A stretch of 64,000 bases of DNA from the NCBI GenBank assembly GCA_012845835.1, contig JABAKD010000030.1, forward strand, positions 15,269,210-15,333,209, given 5' to 3'. The stretch comes from Undaria pinnatifida (lineage: Eukaryota > Sar > Phaeophyceae > Laminariales > Alariaceae). Below, piece after piece: positions 11,128-22,116 of this stretch (position 1 is its first letter; the number at the start of each line of letters is the position of its first letter). Made by a program: the position numbers and the translations under genes. The notes under the pieces were generated by a model. It saw only the letters and a program-made list of their open reading frames with translations, searched no databases and was not told the DNA's origin.

Positions 11128-13929
11128 CTGTATATTTCCTTGAGCTCGGGTTCTTTGGACCCTGATGGAGCGGACCTGGCACGGGCCTCTCCGAGCGTAC
11201 CAACAGTGCATAACGTCGCCGATATTACCCATCATCACAAACACACAACACGTTCCCTTTCGAGTGTCCCTTTGTTCGACGTACGTCAGGCGATTACATT
11301 ACTTCTTTCCACACATGCATGTCACCAGCTGTACATCGGCATGAAATGTCTTTCCATTGTTTTCCGTTTTCTACCAAAATGAAATTCTTATCGGGTTTTG
11401 TTTCGCTGAAAATTTTCTTTTTCTCTTCCGGTTTTCACGCACTCTCCAACGGCCTCTGCACCTTGCTCTTTCTTGGCTTGGACTTTGGTTAACGGTTGAA
11501 CGCGCGATCCGGTTCGCTACTAACACTCTGGCACCTATGTAGGGTTGCTTACACATATACCAGGTAGACAATATCTACGTTTTTGGATACACACCACATA
11601 TACTATTGGCATAGCGAGATACGCACCTAAAATTCCACCGTGTGTTCTATATGTTCAGGTTGGATCTGGCGCGGATCGTTTTCTCGCTGAACGCGCGGAA
11701 CGTACTGCACGCGTTCGTGTTCAAAATACACGTGGTAAACTTCTCAGCGAACCAGAAGCGCGACAGTCACCCGTTAACCTCTCAAGCAACGAGATACTCT
11801 TACAGCGGCAACGGACTCCGCACGACGCTCGGCTTTGGGCTACACAAGACTTTGTACCAGCCTTTTTGCAGTCAGCAGTTCCCTTTTGGCAAAATGTTAT
11901 TTTGCCCGAAACGCCCGAGAAAGAACGGGACACCTTGCTGACGTGGGTAAAAGGTGTTAATGTCCTTGACTTCATAGATCCCGACACAAGCGGGATATAC
12001 CAAGATCGTTCGTATAGTGGAGCAGAGCTAACTCCTGTGCATTTACGAAATCACGTCCCTGATGAGTTCACGTCGTGGGTCACGGACGAGGTCCAGGCGT
12101 TGGTGAGAAAAGGATGTGTGGCACGATGGGCAGATATAGCCGATGTTTCGGTGTATGGAAAGCCTCATATGGTGCTTCCCTTGGGAGTTGAACCGAAGAA
12201 GCCCAGACTAATTTGGGACGCACGCTGGCTTAATCTTATGTGTAGACACCTTCCGTTCACTATGGATGGGGTTGGCAAAGTCGCTCAATGCGCGTGGAAA
12301 GGAGCTTACCAAGTTACAATTGATCACAAAGCCGGTTACCACCACGTTGCGTTGAGTACGGAGTCATGGCAATATTTTGGATTTGAGTGGAAGGGCGAGT
12401 TCTACGTCTTTACCGTACTAGCTTTCGGGTGGTGTTCAGCTCCAGTAATATACGCCTCACTGTCGGAGGCAGTGGCACGATACTTGCGTTCCCGAGATAT
12501 TCCTACTCTAACTTGGATCGACGATTTTTACGTGGTGAATTTCGGGTCCACGCGCCTGCTCAAGGCAGCAAAACAATGCGAAGCAGCTCTAGTCGCAACG
12601 TACGTGGCTTTGGAAGTGTTTTTCAGCGCAGGATACTTCATCTCCCTTCCGAAATGCGAGATTGATCCTACTACGCGACTGGTGTTTCTCGGTATCATCT
12701 GCGATACCGTGGCGTGCCGTTTCGAGGCGCCTCAAGACAAATTAGAGAAGTTGGAAGTCATTCTTACCGAGGCAGTAACTTCTGGCGCGATAACCTTTCG
12801 AATGCTAGAGAAGCTTGCAGGTAAGTGCACCAGTTTGTCCGTAGCCGTTCCTGTGGCAGCTCTTTACACGCACCACATGTATCGGCAGATCGCAAAATTT
12901 CAGCGAACGGGAGGACGCAAGAAGAGTATGGAAATTGATATCCCGAAAAATGGTGGCCTCATGTTCGAGTTGACGAAATGGTTGGAAGTGCGTCAACGTT
13001 TCAATGGGGCGTCGTGGTACAGAGCAGAGCACAAAATGGTGACCCTAACAGGTGCAACGGATGCTTCCTCGAGCGGATGGGGGGGGCTAATCCGTAACCC
13101 AGGACGGGAAGTGTTCCAAGCAGGAGGGGATTTTCCAGTGGACATGGCGAATACGCACATTAACTTGCAGGAAGGATACGCGTTACAGCAGACTCTGGAG
13201 ATGTACTGCGCTGATTATTCTGCTCAGATCGCGGGGTCAACTCTCGTTTCGGATATTGATAACAAGGTTTTCCACGATTCGTTCAAACGGGGTCGAGCAA
13301 AGAACACGCTCATGCATAAGATGATTGTCGATTTATTCTGGCTTCAGGTGGAGCATGATTTCATACTTAAGTTGCGTTGGGTAAATTCAAAATCCAATGC
13401 GGAAGCTGACGCTTTGTCAAGGCCTGGTTCAGATGACTATGTTCGATTAGACGCAACGGTGTTTGGATCACTTTACACGTGGGCAGGAGGTTTTGATATG
13501 GATTTGATGGCGACCCCAGCGTCTGTACATCAGAAGTGGGTCGCAGGCCGAAAGACGCAGGAAAATCTTCCTTTTTACTCTCGCTACCGTACACCAGGTT
13601 GCGCGGGGGTTGATGTTCTTACGCAAAACGTCAAGTTCATGCCACAGTCGTCGGTGGAATGTTTTGGTTTCTGTTTCCCACCGACGAACATGGTCGGAGT
13701 AATGTTGCAACATTTAGAAGAATGTCAAGCACGAGCCGTTATCGTAGTTCCCGACCAGAAGCAATCTTGGTTTCCTCGGCTAGCACGGGGTTGGGTAAAG
13801 TCTCGAAAGCTTTCTAACCCGGGGAGAAAATCACCGTTTTATCGTGTGCATCACCAGCGAGGTAGAGAACCGTTTATGTTTCAGAAGTGGAGCATGTTGG
13901 CAGTAGAAGTAAATTTTTGTAAATCATAA
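11128..13929 (+). CDS. Reverse transcriptase-RNase H polyprotein with methyltransferase-like tail
   Basis: The main exon is 11659-13929. RT copies element RNA into DNA: fingers near 12170-12230 (PKKPRLIWDAR), palm aspartate in VTIDHKAGYHH (near 12320), and catalytic TWIDDFY (near 12510-12530), the DIRS-order equivalent of YVDD. RNase H follows (TGATDASSSGWGG near 13050-13080, then INLQEGYAL, SDIDN and NAEADALSR). The C-terminus (FDMDLMAT..., GFCFPPTN..., VVPDQKQSWFP) resembles the Dam-type methyltransferase-like domain of DIRS1 and PAT Pol, an inference. The N-terminus lacks an ATG. An upstream exon at 11128-11280 has a good acceptor (TTTACAG|CTG) and donor (GAC|GTACGT) and joins in phase to TTCAG|GTTGG at 11659. 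Its own start is unknown; it may be spliced from gag. Confidence 0.88.
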
Positions 13930-13938
13930 ATTGACATA

Positions 13939-15465
13939 ATGACGTCGAACTTTGCGAAATTCACTATTTATCAGGCTTTGCGGACTATTTACACGGCTCT
14001 GACGATCGTTCTGAGCATTGTGGGGAGGCTGCTGGCCCCATGGCGCGACACGGGAGAGTCGATACCATTTCGTCCTCTCGTAAGAGTATCCGCGTCGCGA
14101 GCAAGGGTCCTGTGCCCGACATGCCATGCTGAAAATGATGAAGGCTTTCGCTTCTGCCAAATGTGTGGTGAAACGGTATCGGCAGCAGAAAATACTACGG
14201 GCATGGATACGCCGATGGATATTGACGAAGTAGCGATTCGAAAGCGATTTCACCAGTTTCGAACTGCTTGGGCCGAAAAAGCATCCATGAAAAGTAGATC
14301 GGCCACATACGTGTTGTTCACGAAGTTCCTTCAATCTCGGTCGAAAAGTATCACCTCAAGTATCGAGGATACTCAGCCGAAGGATGTCGTGGAATTTCTA
14401 TGTTGGTTGGATTCATGCGGTGCGAGGAGACGGACAGTAGTACACGCACGCCACTGTGCAGCAGTCGGGATGAAGGATTTTACGGGATGTTCAACTACCC
14501 CAGGAGAGTGCAGCCTGAGATATGCGTTCGATTCGCTCCGATCAAATCACATATCAAAGCTCGCAATGGTGTTTGAAAAAGAACTGGGGATAGTGACCCC
14601 ATGGAGTAGCACCTTGCGGATTGGGAACCCAGTACGAAGCGAGTTGGTAACTCAGTACTTGACGTTCACAACCGGAGAGCAGAAGCAGGCAGGTGTACTA
14701 GTAAAACAAGCACCGGCTATCCTTCATGGTCACTTAGAAAGAATCGTGAGGTATATGCGGTCGAAACTTCAGAGTGCTATGTCTATCCTAGAGAGGGTAA
14801 CGCTCGCTCGAGATATCGCGTTTTTAGCGGTAGCCTTTAGCACAACCAAAAGGGGAGCGGAGTTGACAAATACATTGATACAACGAGTGCTTAGACTTCC
14901 AAACAAGAGTGGACTTCTGTTCAACTTCCAGTGGGGAAAAACTTTGAGAGATGGTGCCGATCATTTTATTTCCGTACCCTACGACGAGAAATATGTGGCG
15001 GTATGCCCAGTTCGGGCGGTTGAGAAATGGATAGCTGTGGGTCAAGCGGCAGGATGGGATATGACGTCCGGATACTTGTTTTTCGAGATTTCTACGGGAC
15101 CGAACGGAAGACCGGTAAAAGGTTCTTTACCCATTTCAGCCACAAAGATGTCCACCAAGTTGAAGGAGTATGCACGGGCAGCGGGAGAAACTCAGGATTT
15201 TTCATTGCATTCCTTTCGATCTGGGGGAGCTATTTCGAGAGCGTTGGCAGGAGATTCTTTATCCACGATTATGCAGCGGGCATATTGGAAAAGCCCGAAA
15301 ACCGCGTGGAGATACATGAGACTGATGGATGTGGTAGCTCCGGGATCAGAGGGAACGGGGATGGTGGAGGGAGTTACATCAGCCCAGTTCGCAACGTTCA
15401 ATGAGTTTCCTCTTAGCGAGCAAAGTCGTTCGTGGGCTGCGTTTAGTGGAAGGCCTTTACTATAA
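13939..15465 (+). CDS. Tyrosine recombinase of the YR retrotransposon
   Basis: 508 residues, ATG 9 bp after the pol stop. It should integrate the circular DNA copy by site-specific strand exchange. The catalytic set is readable: Arg305 (STTKRGAEL), His424 and Arg427 (LHSFRSGG), and nucleophile Tyr459 (AWRYMRL), with a basic Lys between them. The N-terminal half holds a zinc-ribbon-like C59-x2-C62-x10-C73-x2-C76 (CPTCHAEN...FCQMCGE) ahead of an all-helical, SAM-like DNA-binding region (about 90-190). All core residues are present and the frame is open, so it may be active. The zinc ribbon is not a standard part of integrase-like recombinases as I know them. Confidence 0.9.
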   Translation: MTSNFAKFTIYQALRTIYTALTIVLSIVGRLLAPWRDTGESIPFRPLVRVSASRARVLCPTCHAENDEGFRFCQMCGETVSAAENTTGMDTPMDIDEVAIRKRFHQFRTAWAEKASMKSRSATYVLFTKFLQSRSKSITSSIEDTQPKDVVEFLCWLDSCGARRRTVVHARHCAAVGMKDFTGCSTTPGECSLRYAFDSLRSNHISKLAMVFEKELGIVTPWSSTLRIGNPVRSELVTQYLTFTTGEQKQAGVLVKQAPAILHGHLERIVRYMRSKLQSAMSILERVTLARDIAFLAVAFSTTKRGAELTNTLIQRVLRLPNKSGLLFNFQWGKTLRDGADHFISVPYDEKYVAVCPVRAVEKWIAVGQAAGWDMTSGYLFFEISTGPNGRPVKGSLPISATKMSTKLKEYARAAGETQDFSLHSFRSGGAISRALAGDSLSTIMQRAYWKSPKTAWRYMRLMDVVAPGSEGTGMVEGVTSAQFATFNEFPLSEQSRSWAAFSGRPLL

Positions 15466-15589
15466 CAAATAACATTGTTTAAAAATTGCAGAACATCATG
15501 GATGATGTAAAAGTATGGGATATGAAGTATTCCACTTAAGAAGATGGAATATTAATAAAAGTATAGGAAGAAGTGGTTACACCAACCGT

Positions 15590-15656
15590 GGGAGGTGATG
15601 CCAGTGTACATATCCCATACTATCTGAGGAGAAGAACTGGCTCGAAAATACTGGTG
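15590..15656 (+). repeat. Split direct repeat B1
   Basis: 67 bp (GGGAGGTGATGCCAGTGTAC ... AAATACTGGTG) identical to B2 at 15960-16026. Weaker similarity extends left to AGTGG at about 15573 and 15939. It abuts A2 with a 2-bp overlap (TG at 15655-15656), the expected image of a circle junction. Confidence 0.88.
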
Positions 15657-15814
15657 TATTATTAAATCCAGATATGAAAAAAGATAAAATCGATCCCAGA
15701 TCTGTCATGGAATAAAGAGCCCATAATTTGGAGAGCCAGGACACACGCTCACTTTTCAATTTGGCACCCTGTTTCGAGAGAAAAACACAGATTGAGAACT
15801 GATTTGTTGAGACA
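15655..15814 (+). repeat. Split direct repeat A2
   Basis: Second copy of A1 (6916-7075). Internal position between B1 and B2 is diagnostic for split-direct-repeat YR retrotransposons. Confidence 0.88.
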
Positions 15815-15959
15815 ACCACCCACCCACCCAACTTTGAGTTCAGTTATTCTCCGAATATTATTCCGTACATAAGCAAGAGAAATGAGTGTTATATGACTGT
15901 TCTACCGAAAACACTCATTTCCGCTGCCTATGCACGGGAGTGGCTACACCCACCCTTAC

Positions 15960-16026
15960 GGGAGGTGATGCCAGTGTACATATCCCATACTATCTGAGGA
16001 GAAGAACTGGCTCGAAAATACTGGTG
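15960..16026 (+). repeat. Split direct repeat B2 (right end of the YR retrotransposon)
   Basis: Second copy of B1. Between A2 and B2 is a 145-bp spacer with a hairpin (AAATGAGTGTT ... AACACTCATTT, about 15879-15920). After the terminal TG at 16026 host DNA resumes with GATCAATCATCAG. Confidence 0.85.
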
Positions 16027-16850
16027 GATCAATCATCAGAAGTGCTTGACAAATAAAGCTGCTGCTGCTGCTGCTGCTTTCTTGTGCCCCACTTCATGCC
16101 GTGCACCCATCAGACCAGAGCGGTCGCGCAGCATTAGACTACACCCGACCAGAACCCGTACGGAGCGCATACTTTTTGGCAGTACAACACCACCATCAGC
16201 AGCAGCTGGGAGTCAAATGGGGACGAACTTTATTCACGAGTGACAATGGCGCTTATACAACTATATACCTAGACCTCGCCCCCGTCGGACGTCTCGCTCG
16301 GCATATCCTCCCCCCTCTCAGCCCTTCTCAGCCCGTAATTGCCGAAAAGAAAATTAGTTGCTGGGGAAAAGAACCGTCCCGAAGTTCCTTGCCTTCCTTG
16401 CTTTCCCTAGTCTCATTCTTACTTAGCTGTCATTCTCTCATCTTTACTGCTTGCTCTGATATTTTTATTTTGCTTTTTCAGCAACTTCTTTTTTGTACTT
16501 TTACATTTGAAGTTGGCCAATTGCTGGCTGTTGGGAGGGAATTGCCGTTGACGGCTGCAAACAATTTGAATTTGAAATTTGCCGGATCGGCAATAACAAT
16601 TTGAAGTTGAAATTTGCGAAGCGGACCAAGGCTAGTGCGGGAGGAGGCTCCGCCAACAGCAGTGGGGGTGGTGGAGGTTCAGGATCAGGCGTGTGGAAGC
16701 TGGTCGGGCCAGAACGGGACTCAGCTTCTTCTGGCAATCCTGACTGGCCGTGCCCGAGCAAGGGTTGTTTGGGTTGTGACGGCTTCCTCATCGCACGAAA
16801 TAGGAAAAACAGGAGTTCCCAGGACGCTGTCTGCGACACCTGCAGGAGTG
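16027..16850. other. Upstream region of the cysteine-rich gene; first exons unresolved
   Basis: Starts with a GCT repeat (16058-16077). A near-duplicate of ACAATTTGAATTTGAAATTTG lies at 16560-16617. From 16601 one frame is open with a Ser/Gly-rich linker and the cysteine-rich string CPSKGCLGCDG, then VCDTC. This could be the 5' part of the gene ending at 18945, but it is in a different frame from the next exon and no convincing donor/acceptor pair joins them. Confidence 0.35.
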
Positions 16851-16870
16851 ACGAGCCTTCCACGTGCCAA

Positions 16871-18945
16871 GCTTTTCATGTAACCTTAACAAGAAGCACT
16901 GGGGAAGCGGCGACAACCCTCGTGTGGGTGACTGGTGTGACGCGGACACCTGTGATTCACCTTCGATCGGCGTCCCTAACGAAGGAGCTGAGAGCTTGAC
17001 GAAACGTGAGTTTCATTTCTTCGTGTTGTTGGAATTTGATGTTTGCTGTCAGCTACTATACTACTGATGATGTTGAGAGTTGTGTGCTGCAAGTTGTGCG
17101 CAGTAGACTACCAGTATGTGGTTTTGGGTGTTGGTGAACTCAAGCGAATCCTGTTTCCAATAATGATGCACATTGAAATTTACATTGTTTGACCTTGTGT
17201 GCCTGTCTGCAACGTCTGCTGTAGCATGTGTGTGCTACACCAGCGTGGTCGAACTACCACACGGTGTGGAAGCTGTGCTTGGGGACGCGTAGCCTGAACA
17301 AACTCAAGTTCGCCTTGGTGGTCACGGAGGGCAGTCCCGTCGTCGGGGTAAGCATGTTGTACTAGTTGTCTACGCAGTTGTGTGCTGTGATTTCTTTTTC
17401 ATGCATACAAACACACTTTTGCATGCACGAGTACGTGTACGGGGCAGTCATGTCATCGAGGTATAAGCGGGAATTGTACAAGTACTCAGGTCTACGAGTA
17501 GACCTATGCAGTGACGCTGTGTGATGCGATTTCTTTTTCATACGTACAGCCAAACACACTTCATGTATGTACGACTACGAGTACGGGGCAGTCCCGTCAT
17601 CGGAGTAAGCGGGGGTTGGACAAGTGGTCCATGCAGTGACGCTTTGTGCTGTGATATAAACAACGTTTTGGATGTAAGACTACGACTACGTGGTATCTAT
17701 ACATGTAAGACGCAATGAAAACGGGCAAGTCTCATCACGGGGGTCAGCCAGGGTTGTAAAAATGGTCCATGCAGTGATGAATAACACAGCAGCATGATAC
17801 CTCAGCACCAGTCGCAGTACACACTGGAGGTTGATATATAGCAGTAAACAGAAGCTGAAGTTAACCTGGGTGATGCTGGAGAGCAGTCCCGTGATTGGGG
17901 TTAGCGAGTTGTTCATGTAGTGACGCGGTGTACTACTACTGTTACTCATTTTTCATACAACCACATGAACTCTTTGTATTAACGAGTACAAGTAGGGTGC
18001 GCAACCTCTTCAGGAATCGCTGTACACGTCGGTCGTAATAGTGTTGATAGCAGCAGTATTAGAGTAGTACCGAACAATATATACAGCAGGTACTGTCTCT
18101 TACCCTTCGTTGTCGGTATTCCGCCGGTAGGCCTTATATAGCAGTATACCGGGGCTTACGCTTACCAGTTGCGACTGTGAATCCCGTTCGTTCCTGTCCC
18201 AGTGGTGGTTTCATAGGTGTTAGCAACGTTGTGGTACCAGGCAGGGCTTTGCCCATAAACGACCGCCTTCATTACAACAGCAGTGTTAAATTGTACGACT
18301 TCCTTTCAAACTTTAGAAATCGACGACAGCTACGTGGCCTTACTATTTTGAACATTCACTGAACGCAAGGTATTCCCATCCGTTGTTGTCGTTTGCAGAA
18401 GCCCTGCGAAGCAGCCGCCGAGGGCCGCCAAGTCGGCGAGGACATAAACACGAAGTTCACCGGCGACATCAAGGTCGGTGACCTCCTGAAGAAGGCAGGC
18501 GACCACTTGCTCGATATACATCCCGCATTCCATTCCCACGGTGCCACGAGGGCGTTCGACATCGAGGTACGTTCTACTCTTATCTTGCGTCCTATGTGTC
18601 ACGAGTCGAAACATCCATGTCTCTTGCTCAAGACTAGGGGATGGCGTGCGGATATAGTCTATGAAGTGCGGCTCTTTTTCCGAGTACCAAGAGCAAGTAC
18701 AACAATACCACAACAATTACTAACAACGAAAGGAGCTCCAATAATTCGGATGGTTAAGACGTCTGCTGGAGAGAAGTACGAATACTTTTTTACACATACT
18801 TATCGACGTCCTCCCGCCATGCTTCAACGTTTGTGGACAGATCCACAAGATCATCGACAAAAAACAAGAGTGCAAGGTGCTGGGTACCTCCGCTGAGGAG
18901 GAAGAGTCCAAGCAAGCCTGCATGCTCCTTCGGAAGCAATGTTGA
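16871..18945 (+). CDS. Cysteine-rich protein of unknown function, last four exons
   Basis: Four exons join in perfect phase: about 16871-17005 (GSGDNPRVGDWCDADTCDSP, donor C|GTGAGT), 17244-17347 (CCAG acceptor; WSNYHTVWKLCLGTRS; donor GGG|GTAAGC), 18399-18566 (TTTGCAG acceptor; KPCEAAAEGR...AFDIE; donor GAG|GTACGT) and 18841-18945 (GGACAG acceptor; IHKIIDKKQECKVLG...LLRKQC, stop TGA). Codon-like composition and consistent phases support a real gene. Cysteines recur through the product, as in extracellular or disulfide-stabilised proteins, but no signal peptide or start is resolved. The 5' limit of the first listed exon is uncertain: upstream coding-like sequence lies one frame off, from an unseen short exon, a frameshift or an assembly error. 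I do not recognise the family. Confidence 0.6.
17300..17960. repeat. Tandem duplicates of an exon-intron junction
   Basis: The end of exon 17244-17347 with its donor (GGGCAGTCCCGTCGTCGGGG|TAAGC) recurs in degenerate form near 17441, 17581, 17721 and 17883, spaced about 140-160 bp. Several copies keep a TAAGC- or TTAGC-like donor and the following GTAGTGACGC or GCAGTGACGC tract. The copy near 17850-17905 also keeps the preceding exon text (AAGCTGAAGTTAACCTGGGTGATG versus AAACTCAAGTTCGCCTTGGTGGTC). These look like decayed exon duplications inside the intron. Confidence 0.6.
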
Positions 18946-21900
18946 CAGCACGTTCTTTATAGAACGTTGAGTTGTGGTTTATTATACCAGCATCGTATTT
19001 TAAGAACTATGCCTAAATTTAAATGCGTGCTCTTCGTCTTTCAGGAATAAATGTACTTCACATGTTTGCGGTGTGTGCGTTCAAGTTTCTGCTTCCAGCA
19101 TGTTTTTTTTGGCACTGCGCTCCTTTACATCTTCAGTTGTAGTTTTCCTGTCTCTATCCTCGACAAGCGCGTGCCTGGTGTTTATGCATTGCGATAATTT
19201 ATTATTGATGATCGACTTAGAGAGAGCTATTAATGAGTTTACAGGTGCTACCTGAGAGGTGGAAGGATATGCCAAGCAAGTCCTCCGACGTGTCCATCAT
19301 GGACTGGGCGAATGGATAATAATAACAAACTCATAATCATAATCGTCTCTATCCTGTACCGTTGAACTATATATTGACCTCTTGGCATTTTCAAGTCGCC
19401 AGTTGCGCCATTTGTGCTTCTTTTCCGCCTTCCTACTGAATGTCCATTCCTCCTTCCGCAAGCGTAGCGGGCGGCGCCCAGCCGCCCGCGAGCGAAGCCC
19501 TTGTACTCTTTACTATTAATACTACGTACCAGGTATGTAGACTATGCTATCAATACAAGTTTTGCAAGTTGTACTTGACCCCGGATTCCGCGAAGAAGTT
19601 TTGGGCAACGCGCCAGGTTCAACGTATTTACCGGTACATGTGGGTTGTATTCAGTGTTGGCATGCCCAATATATTCGAGTATCCAGGAATGTATGTACCT
19701 GTGGTATAGACTAATATGTATGGTGTCTAAGCTGTTTGTCTCACCGTACGTGCTCGTATAGTCTACAGATTTACCGGTCCACGGTGTCCGGTATTTTGTT
19801 ATTGTTCTGATTTTCTCCTTCTACGAGTGTGATGGTATTACCATGCAATTATTTTCTCTTCCCTTCTTGCAATTTGTCCGGCCACAGCACAGCAGTGGTG
19901 TTTCTTCTACTATTAATACTGCTTTTCCCTCGCATCGTCGTATATATATGCACCACACACAGCAGTTTACACATTCCAGCATACAGCTCATACAATGATA
20001 CCACGGAGCGGACCTCTACGTACAAATGATATGCATGGCGCACTATCTATGTACATAGCGAACGCCGACGACTAGTTAATTCAACACGATACCTCCGTTG
20101 CGCATCATGGCGTTGCTCGATTCGTATTATAGACTATTCGTACGCGTACTAACTGTCACTGCTGTGCGAGTAGCCGCGCGCTTGTTCGTGCTGAATGACC
20201 CGAAGATTGTCGGTGGCAATCAATAACATCATCGGTCGAGAGCACAGGAAAAAAAATACTCCGAGTATGAAAATTGGGTACACAGGACCGGCGACACAGG
20301 ACCTATTTATTATACGCTTGCGAGGACCGGCAAGTTCTTCTGTCGTACCAGGTACTATATGCTTCGTACCTGTCTGTTGTGTATACACTGTACATACTTC
20401 AATTATTGTTCTTGTATACGATTGAAAAAATACGCGTAAGTAAGCTGCGAGTTCGACCAGTTGAGTGCTCGGTATTCTTTCATCTATGCAGGCTGTGCGA
20501 TACTTCGGCCGTGTGTTTCTACAGAAAGACATCCGCACAATATGAATAAACATCTCGACGCGCCTTGTATCTGTTCAACAAGCAGTCTATTCAGGTAACG
20601 TTGCTTGTTTGTGCTATAGTCTACAGGTACCCGCCGCTGGTACTACATCAGTAGACTAGCCCTATAGACTATTATTGTACCTGGTACGAATACATATGCA
20701 ACAATGATAGATAGAGCAGCAAAATCAAAGCAGCAGTACATACATGACATATATGGAATCCTCAATAATACCTTTTTTACAGAAAGTAGACTATTATTAG
20801 TCTAGACTAGACTAGACTAATAATAGTAGTACTACTAAGAAAACCATCAATATGTTGAGCTTCGAAGGGTAATCAGATACTCGGAAGCTGTGCGTAAATG
20901 AATGCCGAAGAAGTGAGAATAGGATCCCTCACATTTAAAAAACTCACCCACGTAGTAGACTAGACTATACTACTGCAAGTAAGTACCAACAACGCAGCTT
21001 GCAAAGATGATTAGACTATTGACCCGAAATTTGTCGAACTCACGGCTGACGTCCGTAAAAATATCTTGATGAAGTATCATTCACCCGCTCATTCTCGAAT
21101 AATGAGAAATCAAGTCTGTGGCCCCACCACCGAGTATTGTCCCTCTGATTCTTACGAGTACCTACAGCAGTAGCAGTATACCGCATTAGTAGTACTACAA
21201 GTGGTCTACTCGTACACCAACACAGTAGTAGTAGCAGCAGTTTCTTGACTGAATTCCCTGCTGAGAACAGCAAGCCATTCATATCCCAGGGGGCCTCGGT
21301 GGCGGGTGGGTAGGTGGATTCAGATCCAGTCTCTGTCTACATGCACGTACCTGTTATATTGCTGGTACCACAGGTACAAAAGCAGTAGATAAATAAACAC
21401 ATTAATAGTTTGGTGCGTTTTGTTTGCCTGTATCTACACGTCTATCTGTCAAGTACAAGCCGTGAGACATCTGCACATACGCAATATCAACAACAATAAT
21501 AGTGCTGGGTGTGCTACTACTGCTCGTGACCACAGACCACCGACCTATTTATTTATATGATTTATGGCAACGAGCTAGCCTCGAGTTCATCAGCAAAAAC
21601 AAGCTACTCGCGTAGACTGCGTAGGATAGGGAGCTTTCCACAGATTCATTGACGGGTAGAGGACTACTAGAAGAGATAAATGCACATTTCAAATTCTGCG
21701 GGCGGACCCCGATCATTACTATGGCGACATAAGAAGAGAGAAGTATTTCCAGTTAATCTGTTAATTTGTACCACCAGGACCTGGTACAAAGTAGAGTCTC
21801 CCCGTTGAGATTTCAGGAGGGACATCAGCAAGATCCACCTCGATCGTGGCGACCGAAAAAAAATAACCCGCCAGGATTGCGCCCATTGCCCCCACCCTCT

Positions 21901-22018
21901 CTCACACTCTCTGTTTTGCCCACCCAGCGGCTCCTCTCTCCTTTCTTCTCCTCCCATCTCCTTCCTACCCACAGCAGCAGCAGGGACAGCCGTGAGGACA
22001 GCAGCACCGACAGCAGAC
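18946..22018. other. Intergenic region; no gene seen
   Basis: Only short open frames without motifs. It is rich in TAGACTA/TAGTCTA heptamers (for example the run at 20787-20820) and short AT-rich simple repeats. The last 150 bp before 22019 are C/T-rich (CTCTCTCACACTCTC...), plausibly the 5' leader or promoter-proximal region of the epimerase gene. Confidence 0.4.
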
Positions 22019-22116
22019 ATGCCCGCCATGCCACGAAGAACCTTGGCGCTGAGCGCGACGATTGTGGCTGCCGCAGCGTTTTACCTTCCAGCGGCGGACG
22101 CTGCATGCTCCAACGA
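22019..22116 (+). CDS. MC5E: Epimerase exon 1: signal peptide
   Basis: Encodes residues 1-32 and two bases of codon 33: MPAMPRRTLALS, then an alanine/valine core and AADA|AC. The ATG at 22019 is chosen because it is first after the C/T-rich leader; a second ATG three codons on (22028) would also leave a working signal peptide. Donor GA|GTGAGT is phase 2, and exon 2 supplies the missing G. Confidence 0.85.

Larger units (their letters stand above)
6916..16026 (+). mobile_element. Tyrosine-recombinase (DIRS-order, PAT-like) retrotransposon with split direct repeats
   Basis: A complete 9.1-kb element. Split direct repeats run A1 (6916-7075), coding region, B1 (15590-15656), A2 (15655-15814), B2 (15960-16026). 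A1 and A2 match almost perfectly over 160 bp; B1 and B2 match over 67 bp. Three plus-strand genes follow in order: Gag with a CCHC knuckle, RT-RNase H with a methyltransferase-like tail, and a tyrosine recombinase. This layout defines PAT and Ngaro elements, which insert through a circular DNA intermediate instead of an integrase and leave no ordinary target duplication. The methyltransferase-like tail and the lack of a hydrolase ORF favour PAT over Ngaro. Low divergence between the repeats and intact ORFs suggest a recent insertion. Confidence 0.88.

Noticed and set aside
6916-16026. Classification as a DIRS1-type element with inverted termini
   Set aside because: The ends are direct, not inverted, repeats, and the A1...B1-A2-B2 order is clear.
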